Positions 44,416 to 56,453 are shown, counted from the first letter of the stretch. The stretch: DNA of 64,000 nt from Ferrimonas sp. YFM (GCF_030296015.1 NZ_AP027368.1:3100001-3164000); one strand, 5' to 3'. A program made the numbers and translations. Notes: generated by a model from the letters alone, not told the origin.

Positions 44416-44430
44416 TAGACGACCGGTCTA
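44416..44430 (+). promoter_or_regulatory. operator TAGACGACCGGTCTA before the OYE gene
   Basis: This 15-bp near-palindrome shares AGACGACCGGTC with the operator in the tetR promoter and resembles the NemR-type TAGACC/GGTCTA box. It ends 13 bp before the OYE start codon. Confidence 0.75.
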
Positions 44431-44443
44431 ATAGGAGAAATGG

Positions 44444-45667
<1,224 letters not shown>

Positions 45668-45688
45668 AAGGGCGCAGCACAAACAGAA

Positions 45689-45717
45689 ACGGGGTCCCAC
45701 AGGACCCCGTTTTTTTC
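45689..45717. terminator. terminator between OYE and nrfJ-like genes
   Basis: ACGGGGTCC-caca-GGACCCCGT is followed by a T-run on the + strand. Read leftward it has a GTTTCTGTTTG tail, so it may serve both convergent genes. Confidence 0.9.
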
Positions 45718-45730
45718 AGCCGGTCTGGCC

Positions 45731-46033
45731 TTACTTCACCACAATCTTGCCGGCGAAGATGATGGGAGAGAAGGTGCGCTTCAGGCTCTTGCTTTCGAAG
45801 CTTGGCAGGTTCATCTGCTCGTCAAACTCCACCTTGTCACCCTTTTGCACCTTGGTCTCTGGCGCGGCGGCCCACACCAGCTTGCCCTCTTCCTTGATCT
45901 GCACATAGGTGTAACCGCCGGCGTTCATGGTCTCCACCACTTCGCCAGTGTGCAGTTGGCCCGCGTGCGCTGCCGCAGCCATACCCAGAGCCAGAATCGC
46001 AGTGCTGGCTGCCTTAACCAAAGTCTTAAACAT
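45731..46033 (-). CDS. small periplasmic NrfJ-like protein
   Basis: The 100-aa protein has a signal peptide (FKTLVKAASTAILALGMAAAAHA) and an OB-like beta-barrel domain. The domain reads GQLHTGEVVETMNAGGYTYVQIKEEGKLVWAAAP, then VQKGDKVEF. This pattern is found in NrfJ-related proteins of Shewanella. I start at ATG 46033 because AAGGGA is then five bases away; ATG 46039 sits too close. No nrf genes are nearby, so it is not tied to nitrite reductase here. Function is unknown. Confidence 0.75.
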   Translation of the reverse strand: MFKTLVKAASTAILALGMAAAAHAGQLHTGEVVETMNAGGYTYVQIKEEGKLVWAAAPETKVQKGDKVEFDEQMNLPSFESKSLKRTFSPIIFAGKIVVK

Positions 46034-46266
46034 GTTCATCCCTTGTATGGATTTCAGTGAGCTATTGGTGCAATTAAAGCAGTGATGAGCGCTTGGGACC
46101 AGCTTTTGCGGCAACTCTGCTAGATAGCGCGCAAACCCCAAAAAAAGTTGCAGAGAAAAGGAACTTTTTACTCTGCCGGACCAAACCGTTCCAGCAGTGG
46201 ATTCTCTTTACATTCGACTGAATTTATTTAATATTTTCCAGCTAATCCTAAAACAAGGACGTCACC

Positions 46267-47331
46267 ATGAACCGTTCCCTACTCATCGGAGCCCTGGCAC
46301 TGAGCCTGAGCCTGCCCCTGCAAGCCGCGTCCGAGACCTCGGCATTTGACCAGGCTTACCACGCTTACCAGCAGGCGATTGCCGCCAAGGACACACAGGC
46401 CGCCCTGGTCCATGCCCGGGAAGCCTATCGGCTGGGTGCCGACCTCTATGATGTCGACTCGGTCGACTACGCCAACCTGGGTATCAACCTGGCCAAGCAA
46501 CTGCCCCCCGACGAGCAAGACGAAGCGGCCTCCCTGCTTAAACAGGCTTTAAAGAGCTACAAAAAAGCCTATGGCAGTCAGAGTGAAAAGCTGCTGGAGA
46601 TCTATGCTCGGCTGGTCGAAAAGGATTTCGACCATCGTAAGAGCCACCTCAGCGCTCTGCTCGCCCTCGGTGAAGAGATCTATACGGAAGATTCCCTGGC
46701 CTACGCCAATCTGATGCTGGAAGCATCACGCATCTGCATGCGCGACAGCCAACTGGCCAGAAAGGGCCGCAACCTGGCCAGTGACGCCCTGGAGATCATC
46801 CAAGAGAAGGCCCCCAAGGAAACCCTGGAGCGGGTCGAGGCGGAGTACCTCAACGGCCTGTGGGCCGACGGGTTCCGCAAAAAAGAGGCGGCCATTGAGC
46901 ATTTCAGCACCGTCATCGAACTGCTGGATGTGCTGGAGTACAGCCACCCCTATGCCCTGGCCGCCCACTCCCGCCTGGTCCCCCTGCTGGAGCAGAGCGG
47001 TCGCAGCGACGATGCCACCGCTCACTGTCTGGCCATCGCCCAGATGAAACCCTGGGACAACAACCAGGAGCAGAAACCACTTTTTCGTCAGGAGCCAAGA
47101 TGGACACCGGCCGCCCTCAAGCGCGGTAAGAAGGGCTCTGTCGTGCTGGACATCACCATAGACAAACAGGGCTTTGTGACCGACATGGAGGTGCTCGACA
47201 GCCAGGGCCACAAGGACTTTATCAAAGAGACCAAGAAAGCGGTGAAGAAGTGGCGCTACGCCCCCAAGTTCCAGGATGGCCAGCCGGTAGCGGCCACCAC
47301 CAAGGTGAGAATGGATTTCTTTGTGCGCTAA
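46267..47331 (+). CDS. exported TPR protein with TonB C-terminal domain
   Basis: The 354-aa protein starts with a signal peptide (SLLIGALALSLSLPLQAASE), so it is secreted rather than anchored by a TonB-type N-terminal helix. Residues about 25-270 are helical repeats of the TPR type (QAYHAYQQAIAAKDTQAALVHAREAYRLGA). Residues 278-354 form a TonB C-terminal domain (ARWTPAALKRGKKGSVVLDITIDKQG, then KKAVKKWRYAPKFQDGQPV). Lacking a membrane anchor, it cannot transduce proton-motive force like TonB; a periplasmic scaffold role is more likely. A terminator follows. Confidence 0.85.
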   Translation: MNRSLLIGALALSLSLPLQAASETSAFDQAYHAYQQAIAAKDTQAALVHAREAYRLGADLYDVDSVDYANLGINLAKQLPPDEQDEAASLLKQALKSYKKAYGSQSEKLLEIYARLVEKDFDHRKSHLSALLALGEEIYTEDSLAYANLMLEASRICMRDSQLARKGRNLASDALEIIQEKAPKETLERVEAEYLNGLWADGFRKKEAAIEHFSTVIELLDVLEYSHPYALAAHSRLVPLLEQSGRSDDATAHCLAIAQMKPWDNNQEQKPLFRQEPRWTPAALKRGKKGSVVLDITIDKQGFVTDMEVLDSQGHKDFIKETKKAVKKWRYAPKFQDGQPVAATTKVRMDFFVR

Positions 47332-47353
47332 GGTTTCCCCTATTTCCCGTAAC

Positions 47354-47379
47354 AAAGCTTGCCCAGGCAAGCTTTTTTT
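47354..47379 (+). terminator. Rho-independent terminator after the TonB-domain gene
   Basis: AAAGCTTGCC-ca-GGCAAGCTTT plus a T-run lies 22 bp after the stop. Confidence 0.9.
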
Positions 47380-47516
47380 CTGCCATCTCCCTAAAGGGTC
47401 TGGCGACCGGTTTGCTCCTGCCCCTCCGCCAGCCCGCGCCATTGACAGCTTAGGCACAACAAAATAGGGTAAAGCCCGAACACGGCATTAGCCAATTGGC
47501 GCAACAAGGAGACGTT

Positions 47517-48398
47517 ATGCCAGGAAAATGGATTTTGGGCCTCGCTCTGCTGTTCAGCAGCCATGTCCACTCGCAAAAGCTCAACGAAATGAGCGTGACT
47601 GAGGCGTTAGAGCACTGCACCAGTCAGTGGCAAAAGCGCCAGCGCCTCGAGGGGTGCGACTCTCACGGCTACAAAGATGTGTTTCGTGTCCATGACGTCG
47701 AGGGCAACGACCATGCCCGCTTCCAGTTCTACACCCGCACTCTTGAGCTCAATGGCAAGCCGGTGATTCGCCAGGGCATCAAGCTGGTGGTGAATTGCAA
47801 TCAGTGCCAGCGCACATCCCCTGAGCAGATCGCCGCCCTCATAGGCACGCTGCCGGAAGCTGTGCTGACCGCCCACCTGAATACTCGGGTTCACACTCAA
47901 CTCTGGTCTGTCGACGGGCGGGTCGCCGACCCACAAGCAACCCAGTCCAATCTGTCCGGTGTAGTAAAAGAGACCTATGGGCTGACCCGGCCCAAAGACG
48001 CGGCATTGGCACTGGTGTCCCAGCGGATCCAGGAGGAGTACAAAGTCTTGGAGATGCACGATGCCCAGGGAAGGCTGCAGGCCCTGTACCGGCTGAGCCC
48101 ACTGGATGGCCACTCTTTGATTCTGGATCTCACCGATAAGCGCATCTCTGCGCCCACCGGCTTGCAGTTTGCTGCTGATGCAACCGAGATGGACAAACTG
48201 GCCGGCCTGTTTGTCTCCCCTTCCTACTACGCCACGCCGGTCAGCCAGGCCCAGGGACGGGAGTGTTCCATGAACTTTCGCCGCTGCCCCAAGACCGCGA
48301 CCTGGCAGAGCCTGGTCGCCTGTGCCGATGAGGCATCACTGGAGCAAGCGCAGGCGCACCTAAAGGCGTTTAGCGCCGGTCCGGGCACCTGTCAGTAG
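47517..48398 (+). CDS. exported protein, unrecognised
   Basis: The 293-aa protein has a signal peptide (GKWILGLALLFSSHVHS) and several cysteines, including a CNQC pair and a C-terminal CSMNFRRCPKTATW, that may form disulfides. AAGGAG lies just before the ATG at 47517. No domain is recognised. Codon use matches the host, and the gene stands alone between the TonB-domain gene and the carbonic anhydrase. Confidence 0.75.
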   Translation: MPGKWILGLALLFSSHVHSQKLNEMSVTEALEHCTSQWQKRQRLEGCDSHGYKDVFRVHDVEGNDHARFQFYTRTLELNGKPVIRQGIKLVVNCNQCQRTSPEQIAALIGTLPEAVLTAHLNTRVHTQLWSVDGRVADPQATQSNLSGVVKETYGLTRPKDAALALVSQRIQEEYKVLEMHDAQGRLQALYRLSPLDGHSLILDLTDKRISAPTGLQFAADATEMDKLAGLFVSPSYYATPVSQAQGRECSMNFRRCPKTATWQSLVACADEASLEQAQAHLKAFSAGPGTCQ

Positions 48399-48438
48399 CC
48401 CGGTCCCCAGGACGGCGTATCCGGCCCTGAGCCGGCCG

Positions 48439-49020
48439 CTACGCCGCCCTGCCCGCCTCTGTCGCCTCAGGCACCTCTAGTAGCTCACCGCTGGCACAGT
48501 CGTAGATGTAGCCATAGATAGGGATGGTGGCCGGCACCATGGGGCTTTGCCGGATTCGGCTGACATCCTCCACCACACTGGTGGCGTTGTCTTTGAAGGT
48601 CAGCCAGTTGATGTACTTACCCTCTACTGTACCGCCCCCGGCCTTGCTGTCCTGCCAGCCGCCTTTGGTGAATGAGGCGGTGTTCAGGCTGCCGGACAGC
48701 AGTTCTCCCATCACCTCGCTGGTGAAGGTCTCCATGCCGCAGTCGGTATGGTGGATGACAAACCACTCCCGAGTGCCCAGCAGCTTGTAGGAGATCACCA
48801 GAGAGCGGATGGCGTCGTCGCTGGCGCGGCCGCCGGCATTACGGATGACGTGGGCGTCCCCCTCCGCCAGTCCGGCAAACTTGGCCGGGTCCAGCCGGGC
48901 ATCCATGCAGGTCAAGATGGCAAACTGTCTCGCTGGAGGCATAGCTAAGTCACTTTTTTCTCCAAATTCCGATACATAGTCGGCGTTGGCCGACAATACC
49001 TGTTCCACAGTCTTGCTCAT
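48439..49020 (-). CDS. beta-carbonic anhydrase
   Basis: The 193-aa protein has the beta-carbonic anhydrase zinc ligands: Cys38 and the Asp40/Arg42 dyad in [10 protein letters not shown], then His91 and Cys94 in [12 protein letters not shown]. It hydrates carbon dioxide to bicarbonate in the cytoplasm. The protein is near the small end of the family. The insert [17 protein letters not shown] between the core strands is unusual for Can/CynT and fits the smaller clade found in many marine bacteria. Confidence 0.9.
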   Translation of the reverse strand: MSKTVEQVLSANADYVSEFGEKSDLAMPPARQFAILTCMDARLDPAKFAGLAEGDAHVIRNAGGRASDDAIRSLVISYKLLGTREWFVIHHTDCGMETFTSEVMGELLSGSLNTASFTKGGWQDSKAGGGTVEGKYINWLTFKDNATSVVEDVSRIRQSPMVPATIPIYGYIYDCASGELLEVPEATEAGRAA

Positions 49021-49376
49021 GCTACCCCCTCGCCCCTAAGGCGCTGTAGAAGAGGTCTCACCCTTAAGTTTAGGCCCGACCTGGCTAGCCCTTTGAAATC
49101 CCTTGGAATGAGTTATAAGCGGATCTGCGGCTGCGGAGCGCGCACAAAAAAACGGGCCCCTTTCGGGGCCCGCCTCTGTACCGGTCAGTGAGTGAGCACC
49201 GACACGATTCAGATGATACCAATTTCACTAAATATCTGTTCACTACTGCTGGCTTAAATTGTCCCACTCTGCGTTGTAAGACTGGCTGTTAGGGCCACTA
49301 GCAGCGGCGTCTTACGCCTTGATTGGAACAATTTCTTCGTCGCATTAGATTGAACATCTACCTAATGAAACTGGCA
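49021..49376. other. non-coding interval between carbonic anhydrase and sucD
   Basis: These 356 bp hold the sucD terminator at 49145-49172 and nothing else I can support. A 60-codon leftward frame at 49085-49267 crosses the terminator and is spurious. Confidence 0.6.
49145..49172 (-). terminator. terminator downstream of sucD
   Basis: Read leftward, CGGGCCCC-gaaa-GGGGCCCG is followed by TTTTTTT. It lies about 205 bp after the sucD stop and ends the suc transcript. Confidence 0.88.
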
Positions 49377-50249
49377 TTACCAACCGGTGATTTCGCGCAG
49401 GGCGGAACCGATCTCGGCCAGGGAGCGCACGGTCTTCACACCGGCGTCTTCCAGGGCGGCAAACTTCTCGTCGGCGGTACCCTTACCACCGGCAATGATG
49501 GCGCCGGCGTGGCCCATACGCTTGCCCGGAGGTGCGGTCACACCGGCGATGTAGGAGACCACTGGCTTGGTGACGTTGGCCTTGATGAAGGCGGCCGCCT
49601 CCTCTTCCGCGGTACCACCAATCTCACCGATCATCACGATGGCTTCGGTGGCCGGATCCTTCTCGAACATCTCCAGCACGTCGATGAAGTTGGAGCCTGG
49701 GATTGGGTCACCGCCGATGCCCACACAGGTGGACTGGCCGAAGCCTTCGTCGGTGGTCTGCTTAACCGCTTCATAGGTCAGGGTGCCGGAGCGGGAGACG
49801 ATGCCCACCTTGCCAGGCTTGTGGATGTGACCGGGCATGATGCCGATCTTGCACTCGCCGGGGGTGATGACGCCGGGGCAGTTGGGGCCAATCATGCGCA
49901 CGCCTGCCTGGTCCAGCTTCACCTTCACTTCCAGCATGTCCAGAGTCGGGATGCCTTCGGTGATGGTGACGATCAGCTCGATACCGGCATCGATGGCTTC
50001 CAGGATGGCATCCTTACAGAAGGGCGCTGGCACATAGATGACGGTGGCGGTGGCGCCTGTGGCCTCTACCGCTTCGCGTACGGTGTTGAACACGGGCAGA
50101 CCCAGGTGGGTGGTGCCACCCTTGCCTGGAGACACGCCGCCCACCATCTGAGTACCGTAGGCAATGGCCTGCTCGGAGTGGAAGGTCCCCTGACCGCCGG
50201 TAAAGCCCTGGCAGATCACCTTGGTGTCTTTATTGATAAGAACGCTCAT
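49377..50249 (-). CDS. sucD: succinyl-CoA synthetase alpha subunit
   Basis: The 290-aa protein is SucD. It has the CoA-binding Rossmann start ([28 protein letters not shown]) and the phospho-histidine loop near [20 protein letters not shown]. With SucC it converts succinyl-CoA to succinate with ATP/GTP formation. The ATG overlaps the sucC stop by one base (TAATG), so the two subunits are translated together. Confidence 0.97.
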   Translation of the reverse strand: MSVLINKDTKVICQGFTGGQGTFHSEQAIAYGTQMVGGVSPGKGGTTHLGLPVFNTVREAVEATGATATVIYVPAPFCKDAILEAIDAGIELIVTITEGIPTLDMLEVKVKLDQAGVRMIGPNCPGVITPGECKIGIMPGHIHKPGKVGIVSRSGTLTYEAVKQTTDEGFGQSTCVGIGGDPIPGSNFIDVLEMFEKDPATEAIVMIGEIGGTAEEEAAAFIKANVTKPVVSYIAGVTAPPGKRMGHAGAIIAGGKGTADEKFAALEDAGVKTVRSLAEIGSALREITGW

Positions 50250-51415
50250 TACTGACCCTCCGCGGCTTTCACTACTTGCTGCGCGGCGTCGGTCAGACTG
50301 GTGGCAGCGATGATATTCAGACCAGACTCGGCCAGGCGCTGTTGGCCCAGCTCGGCGTTGTTGCCCTCCAGGCGAACAACCACAGGCACCTCTACGCCCA
50401 CCTCTTCCACGGCACCGATGATGCCGTCGGCAATCAGGTCACAACGTACGATACCGCCGAAGATGTTCACCAGTACCGCCTTCACGTTGGCGTCGGACAG
50501 GATGATCTTGAACGCTTCGGTAACGCGCTCCTTGGTGGCGCCGCCACCCACGTCCAGGAAGTTGGCAGGCTGGCCGCCGTGCAGGTTGACGATGTCCATG
50601 GTGCCCATGGCCAGACCGGCGCCGTTCACCATGCAGCCGATGCTGCCGTCCAGGGCCACGTAGTTCAGCTCCCACTGAGCCGCGTGAGCTTCACGGGCGT
50701 CTTCCTGGGAAGGATCGTGCAGCTCGCGGATGGAGGATTGACGGTACAGAGCATTGGAGTCAATGTTGATCTTGCCATCCAGGCAGTGCAGGTCGCCCTG
50801 GTCGGTGATCACCAGAGGGTTGATCTCCAGCAGAGCGAAATCCAGGTCCAGGAACATTTGGCCCAGGCCCATGAAGATCTTGGTGAACTGCTTGATCTGG
50901 TCACCCTTCAGGCCCAGTTTGAACGCCAGCTCACGGCCCTGGTAAGGCTGAGGGCCCACCAGGGGATCGATGGCGGCCTTGTGGATCAGCTCGGGGGTCT
51001 CTTCCGCCACCTTCTCAATCTCTACGCCACCCTCGGTGGAGGCCATAAAGACGATGCGCTGGGTGCCACGGTCAACCACGGCGCCCAGGTACAGTTCATT
51101 GGCGATGTCGGTGCAGGATTCCACCAGGATCTTGGCCACGGGCTGGCCGTTGGCGTCGGTCTGGTAGGTCACCAGATTCTTGCCCAGCCAGTTCTGAGCG
51201 AACTCGCGGATCTCATCCTTGCTGGACGCCAGCTTCACACCACCGGCCTTACCACGGCCACCGGCGTGCACCTGGCACTTAACGACCCACTTGTCACCGC
51301 CAATCTTATCGGCGGCTTCGGCAGCTTCCTGAGGGGTGTCACAGGCGTAGCCCTCAGACACGGGCAGGCCATACTCAGCGAACAGCTGCTTAGCTTGATA
51401 CTCATGCAGATTCAT
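50249..51415 (-). CDS. sucC: succinyl-CoA synthetase beta subunit
   Basis: The 388-aa protein is SucC. It begins [19 protein letters not shown], contains an ATP-grasp domain ([20 protein letters not shown]) and ends with the CoA-ligase domain ([31 protein letters not shown]). Length is standard. It is separated from sucB by 94 bp that contain a GC-rich hairpin. Confidence 0.97.
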   Translation of the reverse strand: MNLHEYQAKQLFAEYGLPVSEGYACDTPQEAAEAADKIGGDKWVVKCQVHAGGRGKAGGVKLASSKDEIREFAQNWLGKNLVTYQTDANGQPVAKILVESCTDIANELYLGAVVDRGTQRIVFMASTEGGVEIEKVAEETPELIHKAAIDPLVGPQPYQGRELAFKLGLKGDQIKQFTKIFMGLGQMFLDLDFALLEINPLVITDQGDLHCLDGKINIDSNALYRQSSIRELHDPSQEDAREAHAAQWELNYVALDGSIGCMVNGAGLAMGTMDIVNLHGGQPANFLDVGGGATKERVTEAFKIILSDANVKAVLVNIFGGIVRCDLIADGIIGAVEEVGVEVPVVVRLEGNNAELGQQRLAESGLNIIAATSLTDAAQQVVKAAEGQ

Positions 51416-51472
51416 ATGTTCTATCCATATAACGTCTTGTTATTCCAGTCGTATTCCGACCAGGCATGGGGT

Positions 51473-51498
51473 GACCGCACCAGTAATCCGGTGCGGTC
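51473..51498 (-). promoter_or_regulatory. hairpin between sucB and sucC
   Basis: GACCGCACC-(ggattact)-GGTGCGGTC, read leftward, is a nine-base stem with no T-run directly after it. It may modulate the amount of sucCD message or protect the sucB 3' end. Confidence 0.4.
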
Positions 51499-51509
51499 GC
51501 ATTTTGGTA

Positions 51510-52706
51510 TTAGATGTCCAACAGCAGGCGCGTCGGATCTTCCAGCAGCTCCTTGATGGTCACCAGGAAGCCCACGGACTCTTTGCCGTCGATGACGCGG
51601 TGGTCATAGGAGAGCGCCAGGTACATCATCGGCAGGATCTCAACCTGACCATTGACCGCCATGGGGCGATCCTTGATGGCGTGCATCCCCAGGATGGCGC
51701 TCTGAGGCGGGTTGATGATGGGGGTGGACATCAGCGAGCCGAACACACCACCGTTGGTGATGGTGAAGTTGCCACCGGAGAGCTCCTCGACGGTCAGCTT
51801 GCCGTCACGGCCCTTGATGGCCAGCTCCTTGATGCCCTTCTCGATCTCGGCCACGGACAGCTTGTCGGCGTCACGCAGAACCGGGGTCACCAGGCCGCGT
51901 GGGGTGGACACGGCGATGCTGATATCGAAGTAGTTGTGGTAGACCATGTCGTCGCCGTCCAGGGAGGCGTTCACCTGGGGGTAGCGCTTCAGGGCTTCCA
52001 CCACCGCCTTCACATAGAAGGACATGAAGCCCAGGCGGATGCCATGGCGCTTCTCGAAGATGTCCTGGTACTGCTTGCGCAACTCCATAATGGGCTTCAT
52101 GTTGACCTCGTTGAAGGTGGTCAGCATGGCGGTGGAGTTCTTGGCATCCAGCAGACGCTCGGCGATGCGCTTACGCAGCCGGGTCATGGGCACGCGCTTG
52201 TCGGTGCGGCCATTGAGCTCAACCGCAGGCGCAGACTCGGCAGCAGCCGGCGCGGCGGCGGGCTTGGATTTGAGGAAGGCTTCCACATCCTCTTTGGAGA
52301 TGCGGCCGCCAACGCCGGTGCCCTTGATCTGGGCGGCGTCCAGGTTGTGCTCGGCAATCAGGCGACGCACTGAGGGGCTGAGCGCATCATTGGCGTCGGC
52401 CTCTTCGGCTGCAGGGGCTTCCGCCTTGGCCTGGGCTTCCTCTTTGGTCACTTCGGCACCGGGGGCGGCGCCGGCCTTGAACATGGCGATCACCTGCTCC
52501 GCCAGGACGGTGTCACCCTCGGCGTGAATGATCTCGCTGATGGTGCCGTCTTCCGGCGCCACCACTTCCAGTACCACTTTGTCGGTTTCGATGTCCACCA
52601 GGTTCTGGTCGCGGCTGACGCTTTCACCGGGCTGGACGTGCCATGTGGCAATGGAGGCATCGGCGACTGACTCTGGCAGTACGGGGACTTTAATTTCGAT
52701 GCTCAT
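51510..52706 (-). CDS. sucB: 2-oxoglutarate dehydrogenase E2 (dihydrolipoyl succinyltransferase)
   Basis: The 398-aa protein has one N-terminal lipoyl domain with the lipoylated Lys in [18 protein letters not shown] (about 43). An Ala/Glu-rich linker follows, then an E3-binding domain ([28 protein letters not shown]) and the catalytic core ending [16 protein letters not shown] with its active-site His. It forms the core of the OGDH complex. It follows sucA by 20 bp. Confidence 0.97.
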   Translation of the reverse strand: MSIEIKVPVLPESVADASIATWHVQPGESVSRDQNLVDIETDKVVLEVVAPEDGTISEIIHAEGDTVLAEQVIAMFKAGAAPGAEVTKEEAQAKAEAPAAEEADANDALSPSVRRLIAEHNLDAAQIKGTGVGGRISKEDVEAFLKSKPAAAPAAAESAPAVELNGRTDKRVPMTRLRKRIAERLLDAKNSTAMLTTFNEVNMKPIMELRKQYQDIFEKRHGIRLGFMSFYVKAVVEALKRYPQVNASLDGDDMVYHNYFDISIAVSTPRGLVTPVLRDADKLSVAEIEKGIKELAIKGRDGKLTVEELSGGNFTITNGGVFGSLMSTPIINPPQSAILGMHAIKDRPMAVNGQVEILPMMYLALSYDHRVIDGKESVGFLVTIKELLEDPTRLLLDI

Positions 52707-52726
52707 CTGAACCTTTCCTTGTGCAA

Positions 52727-55540
52727 TTATTCTTCAATATTCAGGGCGGCATTCACCAGCGCCTGTTGTTGTTTGTTATGGACAGAGGGGTACCCCACCG
52801 CCGGTGCCGCGGAGGCCTGGCGGCCCGCGTAAGTCAGGTTTGCCCCGGAGGGGATCGCCTGCCAGAAATGGTGCTGACTGGAGTACCAGGCCCCCTGGTT
52901 CTGGGGTTCCTCCTGGCACCAGACGAAATCGGTCACGTGCTGATAAGCCTCGAGCACCCTGGCCATCTCTTCATGGGGGAAGGGATAGAGCTGCTCGACC
53001 CGAACCAGGGCCACGTCGGTAATCTCATTGCGACGGCGCTTCTCCAGCAGGTCGAAGTAGACCTTACCGGAGCAGAACACCACCCGGTTCACCGCCTTGG
53101 GATCCAGATCATCCAGTTCGCCGATGACGTTCTGGAAGGTGCCGTTGGCCAGCTCCTCCAGGTCGCTCACCGCCAGAGGATGGCGCAGCAGAGACTTGGG
53201 CGACATCACCACCAGGGGGCGGCGCATGGGGCGCACGCTCTGACGGCGCAGCATGTGGTACACCTGGGCCGGCGTCGAGGGCACGCACACCTGCATGTTG
53301 TGGTCGGCACACATCTGCAGGAAACGCTCCAGTCGGGCGGAGGAGTGCTCCGGTCCCTGGCCCTCATAGCCGTGTGGCAGCAGCATGGTCAGGCCACACA
53401 GGCGGCCCCACTTCTGCTCACCTGAGCTTAAGAACTGGTCAATCACCACCTGGGCACCGTTGGCGAAGTCGCCAAACTGGGCTTCCCACATGGTCAGGGT
53501 GGCCGGCTCGGCAGTGGCGTAGCCATATTCGAATGCCAGCACCGCCTCCTCGGAGAGCACCGAGTCGTAGATCTCAATGGTGCCCTGGTCATCGCGCAGG
53601 TGGCGCAGCGGCATGTAGGTGGTGGCATCCTCCTGGTTGTGCAGCACCGCATGGCGGTGGAAGAAGGTGCCCCGGCCTGAATCCTGACCGGTCAGGCGGA
53701 TTCGGGTGCCTTTGTCCAACAGGGTGGCGTAGGCCAGGGTCTCGGCCATACCCCAATCCAGGGGCTTCTCACCGGCCGCCATCAGCTGGCGATCCTTGTA
53801 GGTTTTGGCCACCCGGGATTGCAGCTTGTGGGACTCGGGCACATCACAAATGGCCTTGGCCAGTTCGGTCAGTTCCGGCATGGGCACCTGGGACTGGTAC
53901 TCAGAGTCCCAGTCGTGGCCCAGGAAGGGACTCCAGTCGACGGAGTGGGCTTCCATGGTGCGCCACTCGGGCACCACGCACTCACCCTGGTCCAGCAGTT
54001 CACGGTAGGCGTTGATCTGCTCGGTGACCTCTTCCGGGCTCATCACCTGGCTGTCGATGAGGCGATCGGCGTACACCTTGCGTGGCGTCGGGTGCTTCTT
54101 GATCTTCTGGTACATCAGAGGCTGGGTGGCATTGGGCTCATCCGCCTCGTTGTGACCGTGTCGACGGTAGCAGATGAGATCAATCACCACGTCGCGGCCA
54201 AACTCATAGCGGTAGTCCACCGCCAGTTGCGCCACGAAGGCCACCGCTTCAGGGTCGTCCGCATTCACGTGGAAGATGGGGGCCTGCACCATCTTGGCGA
54301 TGTCGGTGCAGTACTCGGTGGAGCGGGTGTCTTCCGGGTTGGAGGTGGTAAAGCCCACCTGGTTGTTGACCACTACCCGCACACTGCCGCCTACGCTGAA
54401 GCCGCGGGTCTTGGACATGTTGAAGGTTTCCTGCACCACACCCTGACCGGCGATGGCGGAGTCGCCATGGATGGTCACCGGCATCACCTTCTGGCCGTTC
54501 TCACAGCCGAGGCGGTCCATACGGGCGCGCACCGAGCCCATCACCACCGGATTCACGATCTCCAGGTGAGAGGGGTTGAAGGCCAGAGCCAGGTGAACGT
54601 TGCCGTTGGGAGTGGCGAAGTCGGAGGAGAAGCCCTGGTGGTACTTCACGTCACCACTGCCCAGGGTCTCGTCGTGCTTGCCGGCGAACTCGTCGAACAG
54701 ATCCTGGGGCTTCTTGCCCAGTACGTTCACCAGCACGTTGAGGCGGCCGCGGTGCGCCATGCCCACCACCACCTCTTTGGTGTCGTGGTGACCGGCGCGG
54801 TAGATGAGCTCGCGCATCATGGGGATCAGGGCATCACCGCCCTCCAGGGAGAAGCGTTTGGCGCCGGGGAACTTGGCCCCCAGGTATTTCTCCAGGCCTT
54901 CGGCGGCGTTGAGGCCAGCCAGGATCCGTTTCTTGTGTTCGCTGTCGAAGCTGGCTTTGCCGGAGGTGGGCTCCAGGCGCTGCTGAATCCATCGCTTCTC
55001 CTCGGTGGAGGTGATGTGCATGTACTCGGCACCGATGGACCCACAATAGGTGGCCTTCAGTGCGTCCAGCAACTTGGACAGCTTCATGGTGTCACCGCTG
55101 GCCGAGGCGTAGGAGCCGATGTTGAATTCGCGCTCCATGTCGGTGTCGGTGAGACCGTGGAATTCTGGGGTCAGTTCGGGGACAGGGTCACGCTTCCACA
55201 GACCCAGGGGATCCAGGTCGGCGGCCTGATGGCCACGGAAGCGGTATGCGTTGATGATCTGCAGGACCTTAACCTGCTTTGCGGTCAGTTCAGGGTCGAC
55301 GGCGGTCTTCACCGAACTGGTCTGCTCCATGGCTACCTGACGGAAGTAGTCCTGGATGCGACGGTGATTCGCCTCCTGGCCCGCTCCGTTGGTGGGCAAC
55401 CGGTCGAAGATGTCACGCCACTGTTGCGATACCTCTTCTGGTTCGTCCAGGTAGAGTTCGTACAGCTCTTCGATGTAACTTGCGTTGGCACCGGCTAGAT
55501 GGGAGCTGTCCAGCCAGTCCTGCAGTGAGCCTTGTTGCAT
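52727..55540 (-). CDS. sucA: 2-oxoglutarate dehydrogenase E1
   Basis: The 937-aa protein is the thiamine-diphosphate E1 of OGDH. It has the start [44 protein letters not shown], the TPP motif [17 protein letters not shown] and [15 protein letters not shown] near the C-terminus. I start at ATG 55540 with AAGGA eight bases upstream; the frame continues to 55561. It begins the suc genes and lies 192 bp after sdhB, with a hairpin between. Confidence 0.97.
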   Translation of the reverse strand: MQQGSLQDWLDSSHLAGANASYIEELYELYLDEPEEVSQQWRDIFDRLPTNGAGQEANHRRIQDYFRQVAMEQTSSVKTAVDPELTAKQVKVLQIINAYRFRGHQAADLDPLGLWKRDPVPELTPEFHGLTDTDMEREFNIGSYASASGDTMKLSKLLDALKATYCGSIGAEYMHITSTEEKRWIQQRLEPTSGKASFDSEHKKRILAGLNAAEGLEKYLGAKFPGAKRFSLEGGDALIPMMRELIYRAGHHDTKEVVVGMAHRGRLNVLVNVLGKKPQDLFDEFAGKHDETLGSGDVKYHQGFSSDFATPNGNVHLALAFNPSHLEIVNPVVMGSVRARMDRLGCENGQKVMPVTIHGDSAIAGQGVVQETFNMSKTRGFSVGGSVRVVVNNQVGFTTSNPEDTRSTEYCTDIAKMVQAPIFHVNADDPEAVAFVAQLAVDYRYEFGRDVVIDLICYRRHGHNEADEPNATQPLMYQKIKKHPTPRKVYADRLIDSQVMSPEEVTEQINAYRELLDQGECVVPEWRTMEAHSVDWSPFLGHDWDSEYQSQVPMPELTELAKAICDVPESHKLQSRVAKTYKDRQLMAAGEKPLDWGMAETLAYATLLDKGTRIRLTGQDSGRGTFFHRHAVLHNQEDATTYMPLRHLRDDQGTIEIYDSVLSEEAVLAFEYGYATAEPATLTMWEAQFGDFANGAQVVIDQFLSSGEQKWGRLCGLTMLLPHGYEGQGPEHSSARLERFLQMCADHNMQVCVPSTPAQVYHMLRRQSVRPMRRPLVVMSPKSLLRHPLAVSDLEELANGTFQNVIGELDDLDPKAVNRVVFCSGKVYFDLLEKRRRNEITDVALVRVEQLYPFPHEEMARVLEAYQHVTDFVWCQEEPQNQGAWYSSQHHFWQAIPSGANLTYAGRQASAAPAVGYPSVHNKQQQALVNAALNIEE

Positions 55541-55656
55541 CTGTATTCCTTTATCAACCAAGCCTGGTTATACCTGTTGCCTTTCTAAGGCATTGTTATT
55601 GTTTTTACCACTGCCCTTTAGTCGTAATTTATCGATTCGGGGCGTTAGAGCACTAT

Positions 55657-55697
55657 ACAAAAAGGTCACGCTCTTCGCAGCCGAAGAGGTGACCTTG
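55657..55697 (-). terminator. terminator-like hairpin between sdhB and sucA
   Basis: Read leftward, AAGGTCACCTCTTCGG and its pair CGAAGAGcGTGACCTT form a long stem with one bulge, followed by TTTTTGT. It could partly terminate sdh transcripts, leaving sucAB under read-through or its own promoter. Confidence 0.65.
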
Positions 55698-55732
55698 ATA
55701 TTAAATACAACGATAAACAACGCGTTGCATCA

Positions 55733-56440
55733 TTACACCGCCCGTTGCAGCAACATTGACTTGATGTGACCGATCGCCTTGGTGGGGTTCAGACCCTTGG
55801 GGCAAACGTTCACGCAGTTCATGATGCCGTGGCAACGGAACACGCTGAAGGCGTCGTCCAGCTCTGCCAGGCGTTCGTCGGTGGCGGTGTCGCGGCTGTC
55901 CACCAGGAAGCGGTAGGCGTGCAACAGGCCACTGGGGCCGACAAACTTGTCCGGGTTCCACCAGAAGGAGGGGCAGGCGGTGGAGCAGCAGGCGCACAGG
56001 ATGCACTCATACAGTCCATCGAGCTTTTCACGCTCTTCCGGGGATTGCAGGTGCTCGCGGCCCGGGTTCTTATCGTCATTGATAAGGTAGGGCTTCACCT
56101 TCTCGTACTGCTTGTAGAACAGGCTGAGATCCACCACCAGGTCGCGGATCACCGGCATGCCGGGCAGCGGACGAATCACCAGCTTCTTGCCGTTGAAGGC
56201 AGAGATGGGGGTGATACAGGCCAGGCCGTTCTTACCGTTCATGTTGAGGCCGTCGGAGCCACACACGCCTTCACGGCAGGAGCGGCGGAAGGTCAGGCCG
56301 GGATCCTGCTCCTTGAGCATCATCAGCACGTCCAGCACCATCATGTCCTTGCCTTCCGGCAGGTCCAGGGTGTAATCCTGCATGCTGGGCTTGGCGTCAG
56401 TCTCCGGGTTATAGCGGTAGACAGAAACTTGCAAACTCAT
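55733..56440 (-). CDS. sdhB: succinate dehydrogenase iron-sulfur subunit
   Basis: The 235-aa protein has the [2Fe-2S] domain (CREGVCGSDGLNMNGKNGLAC) and the [4Fe-4S]/[3Fe-4S] domain (CILCACCSTACPSFWW, then CHGIMNCVNVCPKGLNPTKAIG). It passes electrons from SdhA flavin to quinone at the membrane. It follows sdhA by 13 bp and closes sdhCDAB. Confidence 0.97.
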   Translation of the reverse strand: MSLQVSVYRYNPETDAKPSMQDYTLDLPEGKDMMVLDVLMMLKEQDPGLTFRRSCREGVCGSDGLNMNGKNGLACITPISAFNGKKLVIRPLPGMPVIRDLVVDLSLFYKQYEKVKPYLINDDKNPGREHLQSPEEREKLDGLYECILCACCSTACPSFWWNPDKFVGPSGLLHAYRFLVDSRDTATDERLAELDDAFSVFRCHGIMNCVNVCPKGLNPTKAIGHIKSMLLQRAV

Positions 56441-56453
56441 TCCCTGTCCCTCC

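Noticed and set aside
53819-55498. 559-codon rightward frame opposite sucA
   Set aside because: It is an antisense shadow of a fully recognised E1 gene.
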